Source: Vibrio spartinae
GTDB lineage: Bacteria; Pseudomonadota; Gammaproteobacteria; Enterobacterales; Vibrionaceae
DNA length: 64,000 nt
Reading direction: 5' to 3'
Assembly (NCBI RefSeq): GCF_024347135.1
Contig: NZ_AP024908.1
Span: forward strand, 1-64,000
Shown here: in pieces, positions 10,312-21,100 of the stretch
How positions within the stretch are numbered: position 1 is the stretch's first letter
Layout of the letters: each line of letters begins with the position of its first letter
The notes under the pieces: model-generated
Told to the model about the DNA's origin: nothing
Databases searched by the model: none
Seen by the model: the letters and a program-made list of their open reading frames with translations, nothing else
Position numbers and translations under genes: made by a program

Positions 10312-10317
10312 ATTTCC

Positions 10318-10986
10318 CTACCCATCGTAGCTAACTATCGGTTTATTCAAAATGAGTTCCCGTTCCCGATCCCTTAAGTCATTCCACAGACTCAGACGAG
10401 ATGAGTCGCCCGCCAACTGACCGTTTTTCGATTTCATCAGCCATAGATTCCGACCATTGAAGCTGTAGATCGGCAATAAATCGGTTCTGCGCCTTGCTGG
10501 CTTGATTTGAGGTATCAAATTATCGAGGATGAGAGGCTCTGCATCTGGTGTTTTGTAATAGGCAAGTACCATGTGAAACTGATTGAGTTTAATGGCTTTA
10601 ACATAGACTAATCTTAGTTTGCTGTCCGGTACGCCAATTTCTCTGAGAGAAAAATATTTGGCAATTGTAAAATCTTCGCAATCTCCTGCATTCGCTCCCA
10701 GAAATTCCAGCGGCGTTGCCCAGTAATCTTGCTTACCCCATAGCTTGATATCGCTGACAAAGTAGAGTTGATTGAAAAAGGCATTCACTTTTTCCAGCTT
10801 TTTTTGTGTTGAAAGTGGTTTATATTCGGCCAAAGCATTCCGCCAGGCTTCGACTCGTTTACCAGCCCGCTCACCGTAAACTCGTGTTACGGCATTTACC
10901 CACTTCTGTTCCGTGGTATCAAGGGCCTGTAATGACGATACCGTCAGTAGTAATAGCATAAAGATGACTGTCAGCCAGCGTTTCAT
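10318..10986 (-). CDS. lapG: LapG-like periplasmic cysteine protease
   Basis: Transglutaminase-like cysteine proteinase (BTLCP family) that cuts the N-terminal anchor of LapA-type adhesins and releases them from the cell. The 222-aa protein begins with a signal peptide ending near SLQA. The catalytic triad is visible: Cys in GDCEDF (about 101), His in FHMVLAYY (about 139) and Asp in LILDN (about 154). It lies between lapC and lapD and would be held inactive by LapD. Family members are calcium dependent. Confidence 0.88.
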   Translation of the reverse strand: MKRWLTVIFMLLLLTVSSLQALDTTEQKWVNAVTRVYGERAGKRVEAWRNALAEYKPLSTQKKLEKVNAFFNQLYFVSDIKLWGKQDYWATPLEFLGANAGDCEDFTIAKYFSLREIGVPDSKLRLVYVKAIKLNQFHMVLAYYKTPDAEPLILDNLIPQIKPARRRTDLLPIYSFNGRNLWLMKSKNGQLAGDSSRLSLWNDLRDRERELILNKPIVSYDG

Positions 10987-11037
10987 AATGCCTCTATTTT
11001 TCTGATCGGATTACTCATGGGCAGATGTCGGGCTCCA

Positions 11038-12432
11038 TTATTCTTTCAGTGCGTTTTCCTGAGCACCAAGTATCGGCTGTAAAAGATACTCCATCACGGT
11101 TCTTTTCCCAGTGATGATATCGACTGATGCGGTCATTCCCGGGATTATGGGGAGGTCTCCATCATGATGCAATGTGGTGGAAAACGTCCTGACCCGAACG
11201 ATATAGAAACTGTTGCCCTCTTCATCCTGAGAGGTATCGGCACTGATATGTTCAAGCGTGCCTTCCAATCCACCATATTTACTAAAGTTATAGGCGCTAA
11301 ACTTGACGATAGCATGTAAATTCGGACGGAGGAAAGCAATGTCTTGGGGGGCAATTTTTGCTTCAACGAGTAATGTATCTTCTGACGGAACAATTTCAAC
11401 AATATCCATGCCCGGTTGAATCACGCCACCCACTGTATTGACATTGAGCGTTTTGACCGTACCGGTGACCGGAGAAACGACCACCGTCCGGTTGACCCGA
11501 TCTTCCAGCCCGACGGCTGACTCGGTGAGCGCTGATAATTTATCCTGAGCCTGATTTAACTTGTCCTGCTGCTCGGAACGGAAGGTTTGTGCGGTATCAA
11601 TACGGCTATACATCGCTTCTTTGAGCGCCGCTTTTGCCAGTGGTATTTTTAATTGACCAGATGTCATATCTCGGCGGATATCGTTCACTTGCCGTTGTAA
11701 TTTTAGGATCTCGATCTCTGGCACAACGCCTTCTTTTGCCAGCGGTTCAGTCATCTGTAGTTCTTTTTGAACATACTTATAGCTTTGCTCCAAATTCGCG
11801 ACTCTGGCTTGTAATTCAATCAGATCCTGATTTTTCTGTTTGATTTGTTGATCGACCACCGAAAGCTGGTTTCTCAAATTATCCAGTGACTGCGTGTACT
11901 GTGCTTTTTGTCGTGTCACTAATTTGGCTTTTTTTTCGGCCAATGCTTTAGGAAATTTCAAATGACTGTAGGTTACGACAACATTTTTCTGCCAGTTGGT
12001 TTCGTCGAATTTCTCATTAATTTTCACACTGTTGATCGATGTGGACAATTGGACGACGTTTGCTGTTAAGTTGGCAACTTCCTGCTCCCGCTCGCGGTAA
12101 TCGGATAAGAATTGGGTTTTATCAAGGAGTATCAGTTGTTGCCCTTTTTCGACGTGCTGGCCTTCTTTGACCAGAATTTGTTTGACCAGCCCGCCTTCTA
12201 AGTTTTGGATCACTTGAACTTGGGAGGAGGGGATGACTTTGCCATTTCCGACGGTTACTTTATCTATTTCAGCAAAAGATGCCCAGATGATTGCGATAAC
12301 AAAAAAAACAGCCATAACCCATAACATAATCCGAGCACTATCTGGGGTATTCAGTAGAAGTGCCGCCGTTTTATCGTCAACATATTCCAGTTCTTCTGAT
12401 GAAAGTTCGCTGTAGCTGTCTTTACGCATCAA
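11038..12432 (-). CDS. lapC: LapC-like HlyD membrane fusion protein
   Basis: Periplasmic adaptor linking the type I ABC transporter to the outer-membrane channel. The 464-aa protein has a short cytoplasmic N terminus, one membrane helix (about 35-57), a biotinyl-lipoyl half motif near VEKGQQLILLD, a long coiled coil (about 110-330), the second lipoyl half, and a C-terminal beta-barrel part with VRVRTF and PGMTASVDI motifs typical of HlyD. It is the first gene of the minus-strand run and is divergent from pdxH across 244 bp. No TolC/LapE channel gene is present in the window. Confidence 0.88.
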   Translation of the reverse strand: MMRKDSYSELSSEELEYVDDKTAALLLNTPDSARIMLWVMAVFFVIAIIWASFAEIDKVTVGNGKVIPSSQVQVIQNLEGGLVKQILVKEGQHVEKGQQLILLDKTQFLSDYREREQEVANLTANVVQLSTSINSVKINEKFDETNWQKNVVVTYSHLKFPKALAEKKAKLVTRQKAQYTQSLDNLRNQLSVVDQQIKQKNQDLIELQARVANLEQSYKYVQKELQMTEPLAKEGVVPEIEILKLQRQVNDIRRDMTSGQLKIPLAKAALKEAMYSRIDTAQTFRSEQQDKLNQAQDKLSALTESAVGLEDRVNRTVVVSPVTGTVKTLNVNTVGGVIQPGMDIVEIVPSEDTLLVEAKIAPQDIAFLRPNLHAIVKFSAYNFSKYGGLEGTLEHISADTSQDEEGNSFYIVRVRTFSTTLHHDGDLPIIPGMTASVDIITGKRTVMEYLLQPILGAQENALKE

Positions 12433-12676
12433 GACATCCTATTCGGTTCGGATTACTCTGTTGATTTTATTACTAGTCTGATGAAATGTTAAGAATCGGC
12501 ATCAGATAGATGCTGAAAATCGCTGAATTCCTCTATTTTCGCTAGAAACTGTACCATACCTTGACAAGATTGCTTGGTTTTTCTGGAAATTGTTGCCGTT
12601 TTGTCGCGGGGTTGATGTGATACTTGTCTTATCAATATGAAAGGCGCACAATCACGAAAAAAATGCAGGAGCACGC

Positions 12677-13327
12677 ATGGAACTCTCAGATATTCGTCGG
12701 GAATATATTCAAGGTGGCTTAAGAAGAAAAGATTTGATGTCAAATCCTTTTCATCAATTCGAGCATTGGCTACAACAGGCGATTAATGCCAATATTTCTG
12801 ATCCGACAGCCATGACTGTTGCGACAGTTGCTCCCGACGGTCAACCTTTTCAACGGATTGTGTTGCTGAAGGATTCTGGTGAACATGGCTTTATTTTCTA
12901 TACCAATCTGGGCAGTCGTAAAGCTCACCATATTGAACACAATAATCGCATTAGTCTCCATTTTCCGTGGCACATGCTAGAGCGTCAGGTGCATATCACC
13001 GGACGGGCTCAGAAACTTTCAGCGATGGAAAATTTTAAATACTTTTCCTCTCGTCCAAAAGATAGTCAATTGGCTGCCATTGCAAGTCATCAGAGTCAGC
13101 GAATCTCTGCTCGGGGCATCCTGGAAGGGAAGTTTCTGGAGTTAAAACAAAAATTTGTAAAAGGAGAGATTCCTGTCCCCAGTTTTTGGGGGGGGTATCG
13201 GGTGATTCCTGAAAGTTTCGAATTTTGGCAGGGTGGGGAACATCGTTTACACGATCGATTCCTTTATGCACAACAGGAAGCATGTCAAGGTGACGGACAG
13301 TGGGAGATTAACCGATTGGCTCCTTAA
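12677..13327 (+). CDS. pdxH: Pyridoxamine/pyridoxine 5'-phosphate oxidase
   Basis: FMN enzyme that oxidises pyridoxine or pyridoxamine 5'-phosphate to pyridoxal 5'-phosphate with O2. The 216-aa length and features match PdxH: start [18 protein letters not shown] and [12 protein letters not shown] around the FMN and substrate site, and the conserved C terminus GEHRLHDRF...WEINRLAP. A purine-rich stretch with GGAG precedes the ATG. It stands alone, divergent from lapC, with a shared terminator downstream. Confidence 0.95.
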   Translation: MELSDIRREYIQGGLRRKDLMSNPFHQFEHWLQQAINANISDPTAMTVATVAPDGQPFQRIVLLKDSGEHGFIFYTNLGSRKAHHIEHNNRISLHFPWHMLERQVHITGRAQKLSAMENFKYFSSRPKDSQLAAIASHQSQRISARGILEGKFLELKQKFVKGEIPVPSFWGGYRVIPESFEFWQGGEHRLHDRFLYAQQEACQGDGQWEINRLAP

Positions 13328-13375
13328 GCCGTTGCATTTGTTATCGCCCTCATCGGCAATCGGATGACGGCAGAA

Positions 13376-13409
13376 CCAAAAAAGGGAAGCCATGGCTTCC
13401 CTTTTTTGG
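13376..13409. terminator. Bidirectional terminator
   Basis: Perfect palindrome with core GGGAAGCCATGGCTTCCC, flanked by A6 and T6. It lies between the convergent pdxH and SUMF1/PEGA genes and should stop transcription from both. Confidence 0.9.
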
Positions 13410-13421
13410 TTGATCAGTGAA

Positions 13422-15254
13422 TTACTCTTTAATTTCTCTTACAACCCGAAAGCCGATGTAATTCGCGGCTGTTGATGGCTCAGAGAAGAGTTGGCTATAG
13501 ACCACGGCATTGAGTGGCGAGAAACTCCAAGCACCGCCTTTGAGGAGACCTTGAGGCGCGCTGGTCCATTCCCAGACGTTGCCGATAACGTCATACAGCC
13601 CGAGAGGGTTCGCTGGGAATGATTTGACCGGAGATGTACTTTTGTTTGCCCAGAAAGAGCCACTCCACCCGGTATTGGCTAAACCAGTCGCAAAATCATC
13701 GCCCCACCAGTAGTCGGTTTGCGTGCCAGCCCGAGCTGCAATTTCCCATTCATCTTCCGTTGGGAGTCGGTATTTAAACCCTGTTTGTTTTGAAAGCCAG
13801 TTTGTAAATGCTTTCGCATCATTTTGGCTGACGCAAACAACAGGCGATTGCGAGGATTGTTTAAACCCGGGGTTACGCCAGTAATGACCAGACTGTGGGG
13901 TCATTTGGTTATTGATCATCGCCACACACGTTTTCATCAGTTCTGCATCTGAACGGTAATTGGTCTGCGTGACAAACACTTTGAACAGTCCAACAGTGAT
14001 GGGGGTCGATGAAATTGCGAAAGCATGATCAAGGAACACTTGAGTCGATGCATGTTCCCCGATGAAGAATTTCCCTGGCGTTATCGTGACCAACTCGGGG
14101 CCTGAGAGGCTTTGTGATAATCCATCCGCAAATGCATAGCCAGTTTTCAACTGATTATGCTCTTCTTTCAAAACAGCCCGAAGTTGGCTGTCTGACTTCA
14201 AATTAATCTCTGTTTGATATGGAATATAACCTGTTTTTTCGATCCGGATCTGATGAACACCTTCCGATAGCGTTAATGTCAGTGGTGTATGACCATAGCG
14301 AACATCATCAATAATTACCTGATCGTCATACAGATTGGAACGAAGTATCAGATTAAACCAAGCAACTTCCTGCTGAATTGGTTGTTGATCGTCAATGATA
14401 CAGTACTGGGCATCAATATCTAAAAGTTGGCAAGGCGCTGCATTGTCCGGCTTCGCTCCTAACCGTGCTTCAACAATGGTTTGATAACGGCTGGCATCAG
14501 AGAAACCTGATTGAACCGTTTGATGCTGAAGGACATGAATATTCAGGGATGCCTTTGAAGCATGTTTTATTGCAGTTGGAGATTCGCTAACACTGTTTAT
14601 TAAAGACGTCTGGAACTGTTTGACCGCTTTTTGCAGAGCCAATTTTATGGTTTGCTGTTCACATGCGGCAATGGTCATTGATGGGTGACAACGGTTGGTA
14701 AAGCTGACTTTTTCCACCCCTTCTTTTAACAGTTCGATCCTCAACCGTTTTGCCCGAGCTTTCAACTTATTTCGCTGGAGATCGGCAATGTTCTTTTTGA
14801 GTAGAGAAACCTTGGTTTCCTGATCTTTGAGTGACCCTTTCTGTTCTTCCAGTTGGTTATCCATATCAAACAAACTCTTCTGATTTTGCTTGTATTTTGA
14901 CCATGCATTCTGGTAGGTCGACTGATAAGAGCTGATATCCAGTTTGGGATCCGAGATCATCTTTTGATAGGCATTTTCCAAATCTTTTTTGGTTCGGTTC
15001 AGCTTGGCTGAAAGTTCCTTATCTTGCTGACGAAGTCTGCTGAGCTCGGTTTGTTGGTTTGCGACGGTCTGTTGTTTTTCTTGCAAAACGTTCTGGGCTT
15101 TTTCCAGATCTGTATTTTTACTGAAAAGTGCATCGTCAATTTGGTTGACTAAAGGTGCGGCTTTTTCTGGCAATGTCGCATCTTCAGCAAAAGCGCTGAA
15201 TGATACGAAACCAAGCAGGAGGGTTGATAATAGAGCAGTTATTCCTTGTCGCAT
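13422..15254 (-). CDS. Secreted coiled-coil/PEGA/SUMF1-domain protein
   Basis: The role is not known. From ATG at 15254 the 610-aa product has a clear signal peptide ending near SAFA; the frame extends 23 codons further without a ribosome site, so I prefer the shorter start. Order: signal peptide, coiled coil (about 25-180), a segment with paired cysteines, a PEGA beta domain (about 300-365), and a formylglycine-generating-enzyme-like (SUMF1) domain (about 385-605) with RLPTEDEWEIAARAG and GNVWEWTS. The region equivalent to the FGE active-site cysteines (after LLKGGAW) has none, so sulfatase activation is unlikely. The first part is paralogous to the next gene upstream (stop to start gap about 157 bp). 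Confidence 0.75.
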   Translation of the reverse strand: MRQGITALLSTLLLGFVSFSAFAEDATLPEKAAPLVNQIDDALFSKNTDLEKAQNVLQEKQQTVANQQTELSRLRQQDKELSAKLNRTKKDLENAYQKMISDPKLDISSYQSTYQNAWSKYKQNQKSLFDMDNQLEEQKGSLKDQETKVSLLKKNIADLQRNKLKARAKRLRIELLKEGVEKVSFTNRCHPSMTIAACEQQTIKLALQKAVKQFQTSLINSVSESPTAIKHASKASLNIHVLQHQTVQSGFSDASRYQTIVEARLGAKPDNAAPCQLLDIDAQYCIIDDQQPIQQEVAWFNLILRSNLYDDQVIIDDVRYGHTPLTLTLSEGVHQIRIEKTGYIPYQTEINLKSDSQLRAVLKEEHNQLKTGYAFADGLSQSLSGPELVTITPGKFFIGEHASTQVFLDHAFAISSTPITVGLFKVFVTQTNYRSDAELMKTCVAMINNQMTPQSGHYWRNPGFKQSSQSPVVCVSQNDAKAFTNWLSKQTGFKYRLPTEDEWEIAARAGTQTDYWWGDDFATGLANTGWSGSFWANKSTSPVKSFPANPLGLYDVIGNVWEWTSAPQGLLKGGAWSFSPLNAVVYSQLFSEPSTAANYIGFRVVREIKE

Positions 15255-15411
15255 GCTTTTGTACTTCAATGTTGGATCGTCAAGTCGTCTGATCGATTGT
15301 AAACGAAAACGCCATTCGTCCATAAGTCATATATCAATAACTTACAGACAAAATGGCGTCGTAACCATATCTTTGTGAATCGTACCAAAAAAATAATTCA
15401 CAAATTGGCAT

Positions 15412-16518
15412 CTAGCTTTGCTTATTCGGACGAAGTTTGACCCATACCGTATCACTACTATTGACTGTAATGACCTGATTATATGTCTCATACCCGTCTT
15501 TGGACACTGTAAACTGATGGCGGCCATGTGGTAGAACGATCTCTACCGGGGTACTACCATAACTGACACCGTCAATGGTCACAGAATCCTGATATTGGTC
15601 AGAGCGGACGGTTATGTTTGCCCACTGCTTTTCCTTTTTTGGTGTATAGTTTTTCTGTCCTTGCAGACAGTATCGCGTCGATACAGCCAACAGTTTACAT
15701 CCGGCAGTTGCTCCTGGCCGAGCCTGAAGTTGCGCTTGAATTTTGGTGTAGTAGTCATTGTTACCCTGAAAACCGCTCGACAAAATCTGGCTATCCTGAA
15801 TGGATACATTCAGATCGACATTTTTAAGATTTTGCTTGGCGATGACAGACTCTGTCAGATTATCGAGTAGTTTATCCTGAAAGGCAGAGACCGCTTTCTG
15901 TTTGGTTAGATAAACACCTTGATTCGCACATTCACCCAACGTCATCGTCGTAGAACATGTTGTTTTATAGTTCGCTTCAATCGTGTTGCTATCCATCAAC
16001 TCAGCATTAATGCGTTTGACCCGAGCTTCAACCCGAGACTCTTTCAGGTTATCGAGCTCGCTTTTCAGGCGGGCTTGCTTCTGTTTGAGCTGGGAGACAC
16101 GCATTTCACTTTCAGTAATCGTCTGTTCATGATCCAGTCGAGATGCTTGATTTTGCTTTAACTCATTCCAGACTTCCTGATACTTCTTCTGAAAAGTCGC
16201 TAAATCGATGTCCGGATCTTCGAGAAGTTGGCTATATTGTTTGTCCAGATCTGATTTGGCACGATTTCTTTTCGTTTCCAGCTTACTGCCTTCGCGTTTC
16301 AAACGGTCTTGATCATTTTTCAACTGCTGGAGTTTTGTGATTTCAGTATCGTACTTGGATGAAATAGATTTTATCTCATCTTGTTTTGTATCTATTTTTG
16401 CATCAATCGTCGCAACAGGGTCAGTCTGTGCGACATTTGCTTCATCAGCATATGCGAATGCTGGTCCCAAAAGAGGGATAAGCGCCAATACGAGCGCTGG
16501 GATGTGACGTAGTATCAT
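15412..16518 (-). CDS. Secreted coiled-coil/PEGA-domain protein
   Basis: The role is unknown. The 368-aa exported protein has a signal peptide ending near AFAYA, a long coiled coil (about 25-190), a Cys-containing segment (TCSTTMTLGEC, about 195-205), and a C-terminal PEGA domain with YGSTPVEIVLPHGRHQFTV (about 320-340). It matches the first 370 residues of its downstream neighbour in architecture and in many positions, e.g. both have TM[TS]-type sequence between two cysteines and YG.TP in the PEGA domain. ATG at 16518 is preceded by AGGGA; an in-frame TTG at 16533 is a weaker alternative. The two genes are probably co-transcribed. Confidence 0.72.
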   Translation of the reverse strand: MILRHIPALVLALIPLLGPAFAYADEANVAQTDPVATIDAKIDTKQDEIKSISSKYDTEITKLQQLKNDQDRLKREGSKLETKRNRAKSDLDKQYSQLLEDPDIDLATFQKKYQEVWNELKQNQASRLDHEQTITESEMRVSQLKQKQARLKSELDNLKESRVEARVKRINAELMDSNTIEANYKTTCSTTMTLGECANQGVYLTKQKAVSAFQDKLLDNLTESVIAKQNLKNVDLNVSIQDSQILSSGFQGNNDYYTKIQAQLQARPGATAGCKLLAVSTRYCLQGQKNYTPKKEKQWANITVRSDQYQDSVTIDGVSYGSTPVEIVLPHGRHQFTVSKDGYETYNQVITVNSSDTVWVKLRPNKQS

Positions 16519-17053
16519 AGGTCCCTGCAACAATTTTTAACGTTTAGCCACAGTAACTCTGTGGAGAAGACAATGACTCGACAACTAGAAAAATAATGAA
16601 GTAGCTGTCTCATAATTCTTACTCTATTGGAAGCATAAATAACACAAAATCTAACTTAGGTCGCTGATTTTGTATATTTTAAATATGCTACTTCCATTTT
16701 GAGCCGAATGAGAAAATATGCAAGTATTTCACCTCAATCTCTGCTCTGGTTTTGCGTTTGAACAAACATTCTCCGTAATTTATGTGCACTTGATCATTGT
16801 TCCGGTTTTTGCTCAAACGTTCAGCGTCATACTCTTTCGAGATTTATCAACATGCTTAATATACATGAACGGCAATTATTTTCACGGAATTAGTTACAGA
16901 TTTGGATCCATCACTTCTGATAATCATCTATATGCTTATTTGTGTCATTGTGTTTGAAAAAATAGCTGTTCTAAGGTAGAAATCTACTATTCATATGATT
17001 GACACTATATTGCGCATCGCAATTGTCGTACCGGATTTTGAGGAGGATGTGGG
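16519..17053. other. Intergenic region, divergent promoters
   Basis: 535 bp between the PEGA gene and the AraC gene with no convincing coding sequence. Two imperfect direct repeats are visible, CAAACATTCTCCGTAAT near 16760 and CAAACGTTCAGCGTCAT near 16814, possible regulator sites. The last 14 bp hold the strong ribosome site AGGAGG of the AraC gene. Confidence 0.45.
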
Positions 17054-17869
17054 ATGTCTATGCAAAAAAAAACTTCCCTACTTGTGTCCGATCAAGTTCC
17101 GACACCGAGACCGGCGGAAGTGATGACGTTGCCGTCGGGGATGGATTGTCATGCTCATTTTTATACACAAATTGTCGTGTGCCTCAATGGCATGACGGAG
17201 TTTGAAATCAGCGGATATGGTAATCGAGTCGGCCCGGGGCAGGGGTGTATTGTCCACGCGGGAGCCAACCATGCTTTCGGTGGGATTGTTGAAAGCGCTG
17301 ATATCATGGTTCTCAATTTACCGTTTCCTGCCACAGAAACACCACTGATGATGCAACAACTCAATGATCTGTCGAGTTCGGGGTGTTATTTCTGTCTTGA
17401 TGAACCATTTAAAAATCTGATTCGAATTCTGGGGCAGGAGATTGCCACAGCTCCGGAGGATTATCTCTTGAGTCAAGCTTGCCATGATACGCTGGTCTCG
17501 ATCTTACCTCGTCATATCACTGGTTATGTTCCGCACGCTAAAGAATCTCGCTTTGATATGGATATCATCGATCATTATATCGACCGAAATATAGGCCGAC
17601 CGATCACGGTTGCCCAACTTGCCGGCAGTGTTTTTCTCGGAGAAAGTCAGTTCCACTCACATTTTAAAGCAACGACCGGCGTCACACCGTATCAGTATGT
17701 ACTGAATAAGCGGGTTCAAATGGCAAAACGGCTCATTCAACAGGGCGGATATACTTTGGGTCAAGTTGCGGATATCACCGGTTTCTCTGGTCAGAGTTCT
17801 TTCTCTCATGCATTTATTCGACTCGTGGGTCTTTCCCCTTCTGCTTACAAGAAACGTTATCAAAAATAA
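17054..17869 (+). CDS. AraC-family regulator, putative proline-utilisation activator
   Basis: 271 aa with an N-terminal cupin-like sensing domain (about 10-150) and a C-terminal AraC double helix-turn-helix (about 175-271) containing VAQLAGSVFLGESQFHSHF and GFSGQSSFSHAF. Position just upstream of putA and in the same direction suggests it controls proline use. In V. vulnificus a regulator named PutR activates putAP together with CRP, and this may be its counterpart, but that is inference from context. The start ATG has AGGAGG 7 bp upstream. About 300 bp separate it from putA. Confidence 0.75.
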   Translation: MSMQKKTSLLVSDQVPTPRPAEVMTLPSGMDCHAHFYTQIVVCLNGMTEFEISGYGNRVGPGQGCIVHAGANHAFGGIVESADIMVLNLPFPATETPLMMQQLNDLSSSGCYFCLDEPFKNLIRILGQEIATAPEDYLLSQACHDTLVSILPRHITGYVPHAKESRFDMDIIDHYIDRNIGRPITVAQLAGSVFLGESQFHSHFKATTGVTPYQYVLNKRVQMAKRLIQQGGYTLGQVADITGFSGQSSFSHAFIRLVGLSPSAYKKRYQK

Positions 17870-18093
17870 GACGTTGTTCCCAAATCGAACCTATCATTGT
17901 TGCTTCTTGCTCATTTATTTCTCACGCCATTGTTTATATGAACGGATCCGTTCGTGTCTGTTTTTTACCGCTCTCAAAGTGTTTATTTCTCTGGTTATTC
18001 GCTAAAAAAACATGTCGATAGATTAGCTTAATTGATGTGATTGTGTTTTTAATTTGTTAAATATCGGAGCTTTCCACAAAAAAAACGGAGTTT

Positions 18094-18122
18094 TTGACAA
18101 GTAATCCTCAGATGCTCAGAAT
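18094..18122 (+). promoter_or_regulatory. Putative putA promoter
   Basis: TTGACA, 17 bp, then CAGAAT, placing a start near 18129, about 47 bp before the putA ATG. The rest of the 306-bp gap after the AraC gene is AT-rich and has a single TGTGA half-site (near 18037) that could belong to a CRP site. No other structure is seen there. Confidence 0.45.
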
Positions 18123-18175
18123 ACACTGCTAGCTATTGTAAAAGGCCCATTCGGGATCACGTTAAGGGAAAACGC

Positions 18176-21100
18176 ATGTTTACTGCAAATGATGTGTTGA
18201 AGTCGGAGTTTGTTGAGCAGCCACTGAATAAACTTTGGGCACTTATCTCGCCACTATATATGGCTGATGAGTCACAATGGCTACAGGAATTGTTACCGCT
18301 GGCAACACCGACTGATCAAGAAAAACAAGAAATTACAGAAAAGACGACTCAGTTGATTCAGTCGATCAGAGCCGATAAGAAGTCAGTGCAAATGATTGAC
18401 GCGCTGCTTCTGGAATATAGTCTGGATACGCAGGAAGGTATTTTGCTGATGTGCATTGCAGAGGCGCTGATGCGTATCCCTGATGCTGAAACAGCCGATG
18501 CCTTTATTAAAGATCGACTGAGTGTTGCTGACTGGCATTCTCATTTGAAGAACTCAGACTCGGTTTTCGTCAATGCTTCGACATGGGGATTGATGATTAC
18601 TGGCAAAGTGCTGGAGTTATCAGATATTCAGAGTACCAGCCCGATGCAGGCATTAAACCGGTTAGTCAACCGTTTCTCTGAGCCTGTCATTCGTCAAGCG
18701 ATGCATCAAGCCATGAAAGTCATGGGGCGCCAGTTTGTTTTGGGTCAGTCGATCGATGAAGCGCAGAAAAATGGCCAGTCAATGCGTGATAAAGGATATA
18801 CATATTCTTTCGATATGCTTGGGGAAGCTGCGCTGACCAGTGCGGATGCAAATAAATATTGTCAGGATTATCTGTCAGCCATTGAGTCGGTTGGTAAAGC
18901 TTCAGAAGCGGGAACGCTTCAGTCATCGCATTCTGTCTCGATCAAACTGTCTGCATTGCACCCTCGTTATGAAGTCGCGAATCAGGAACGGGTTATGACC
19001 GAGCTGCTGGAGGCTCTGGTGGTGCTTGTTAAACGGGCGAGAGAGTTTGATATCGGTATCTCGATCGATGCGGAAGAGGCTGACCGGCTGGAGTTGTCTC
19101 TGATACTGTTTGAGAAATTGTACCGCCACGATGTTAACCGCGGCTGGGGCAAGTTGGGAATGGTGGTTCAGGCTTATTCAAAACGCGCGTTACCGGCACT
19201 CACTTGGCTGACTGGTTTAGCAAAAGATCAAGGGGATTTAATTCCGGTACGGTTGGTTAAAGGTGCTTATTGGGATAGTGAGATTAAGTGGTCGCAGCAA
19301 AAAGGGTACACCGGTTATCCGGTCTTTACCCGCAAAGAAGCATCAGATGTCTCTTACCTAGCCTGTGCTCGCTTTTTGTTATCGGAGCATGTTCGAGGTG
19401 CCTTATTTCCTCAGTTTGCCAGTCATAACGCTCAGACAGTGACCGCCGTTGCTGTGATGGCAACACACCATGATTATGAATTCCAGCGGTTACATGGCAT
19501 GGGTGACGCACTGTTTAATCAGGTAATGACGACTTATCGCCCCGCAATCAGAATTTATGCGCCGGTGGGCAATCACAAGGATTTATTGCCTTATCTGGTG
19601 CGGCGTTTGTTAGAAAATGGTGCCAATAGTTCTTTCGTTCATCGGCTGGTCGATGCCCGTTGTCCGATCGATTTACTGAATCGCCATCCTGTGGAGGCAC
19701 TACAGGCGTTTGAAACGTTGCATAATGCTGCGATTCCGTTACCGCTGGATATCTATCCCGACCGTCGCAATTCCTACGGTGTCAACATTGATATTGAAAG
19801 TGAAGCTGCTCCTTTTGAGCACAAAGTCTCTGAGCATTTACATCAGCAATGGCACGCGGCACCGATTATTCATGGCGAAGACCAATACGAAAGCATGATC
19901 AAGGAGAAAGCTGCGTTGACGCCGGTCACTGCACCTTATGATCATCGCATCGAAGTCGGAAACGTGATCATGGCAAATGAGCAGCAGATTACGACAGCGA
20001 TTGAGATCGCACAGCAATCGTTTCCTCAATGGCGCGACACTGAGCTTGCTGTTCGGTCTGCGTATTTGACACATTTTGCTGATCTGTTGGAATCACACTT
20101 GCCAGAGTTTGTTGCATTGTGTCATCAAGAAGCGGGTAAAACCATCCATGACAGTGTTGATGAAGTCCGGGAGGCAGTCGATTTCTGTCGTTATTATGCC
20201 ACTCAGATCATGCAACTCACGCCAACATCGCATCTCGGTTTCAATGGTGCTGAACGGCATACGCAGTATCTGGGACGTGGTGTTTTTGTCTGTATCAGCC
20301 CATGGAATTTCCCATTAGCGATCTTCGTTGGACAAGTGGTCGCGGCTTTGGCAGCAGGGAATACGGTGATTGCCAAACCCGCGGAACAGACGTCCCTCAT
20401 TGCATTTCGTGCGATTCAACTGTTGTTGGAAACGGGGATTCCTGCCGGTGTGATCCATTTGTTGCCGTGCAATGGTAAAGACAGTGGTCACTTACTTACC
20501 TCTCATCCGTTAATTGCCGGTGTTGCTTTTACCGGTTCAACAGGAACAGCACAACGAATCAACCAAACATTAGCAGCAAGACCATGTGACCCGGTTCCTT
20601 TAATCGCCGAAACTGGTGGGCAAAATGCCATGATTGTTGATAGTACGGCATTGCCTGAACAGGTTGTGAGGGATGTTTTGCGTTCAGCATTCGCGTCAGC
20701 CGGACAACGTTGCTCAGCATTACGTGTGTTATTCATCCAAGAGGATGTCGCGGATCGGGTGGTGACATTGATTGAAGGGGCAATGCAGGAGCTTTCCGTC
20801 GGTGATCCCAAACTGCATCGTACTGATGTAGGGCCGGTGATCGATAAAGCAGCACAGAGCCGGTTATTCACGCATATTGAAAATATGAAACAGACTCAAA
20901 CGCTCATTGCTGAACTGACCTTGGATGATGAATGTGCGCATGGCATGTTTGTCCCACCGGCGGCATTTGAAATTAGTGGGATTGAATGTCTGAAAGAAGA
21001 ACATTTTGGTCCGGTATTACATATCGTTCGTTATCGGGCAAAAGATTTGCCACACATTGTTGAACAGATCAATCAGACTGGTTTCGGTTTGACCTTAGGG

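Noticed and set aside
13422..15254. Sulfatase-activating formylglycine-generating enzyme
   Set aside because: The domain fold is present but the active-site cysteines are missing and no sulfatase gene is nearby.
16718..16957. 79-codon plus-strand frame between the PEGA and AraC genes
   Set aside because: Rare-looking composition, no ribosome site, no family features; better explained as promoter DNA.
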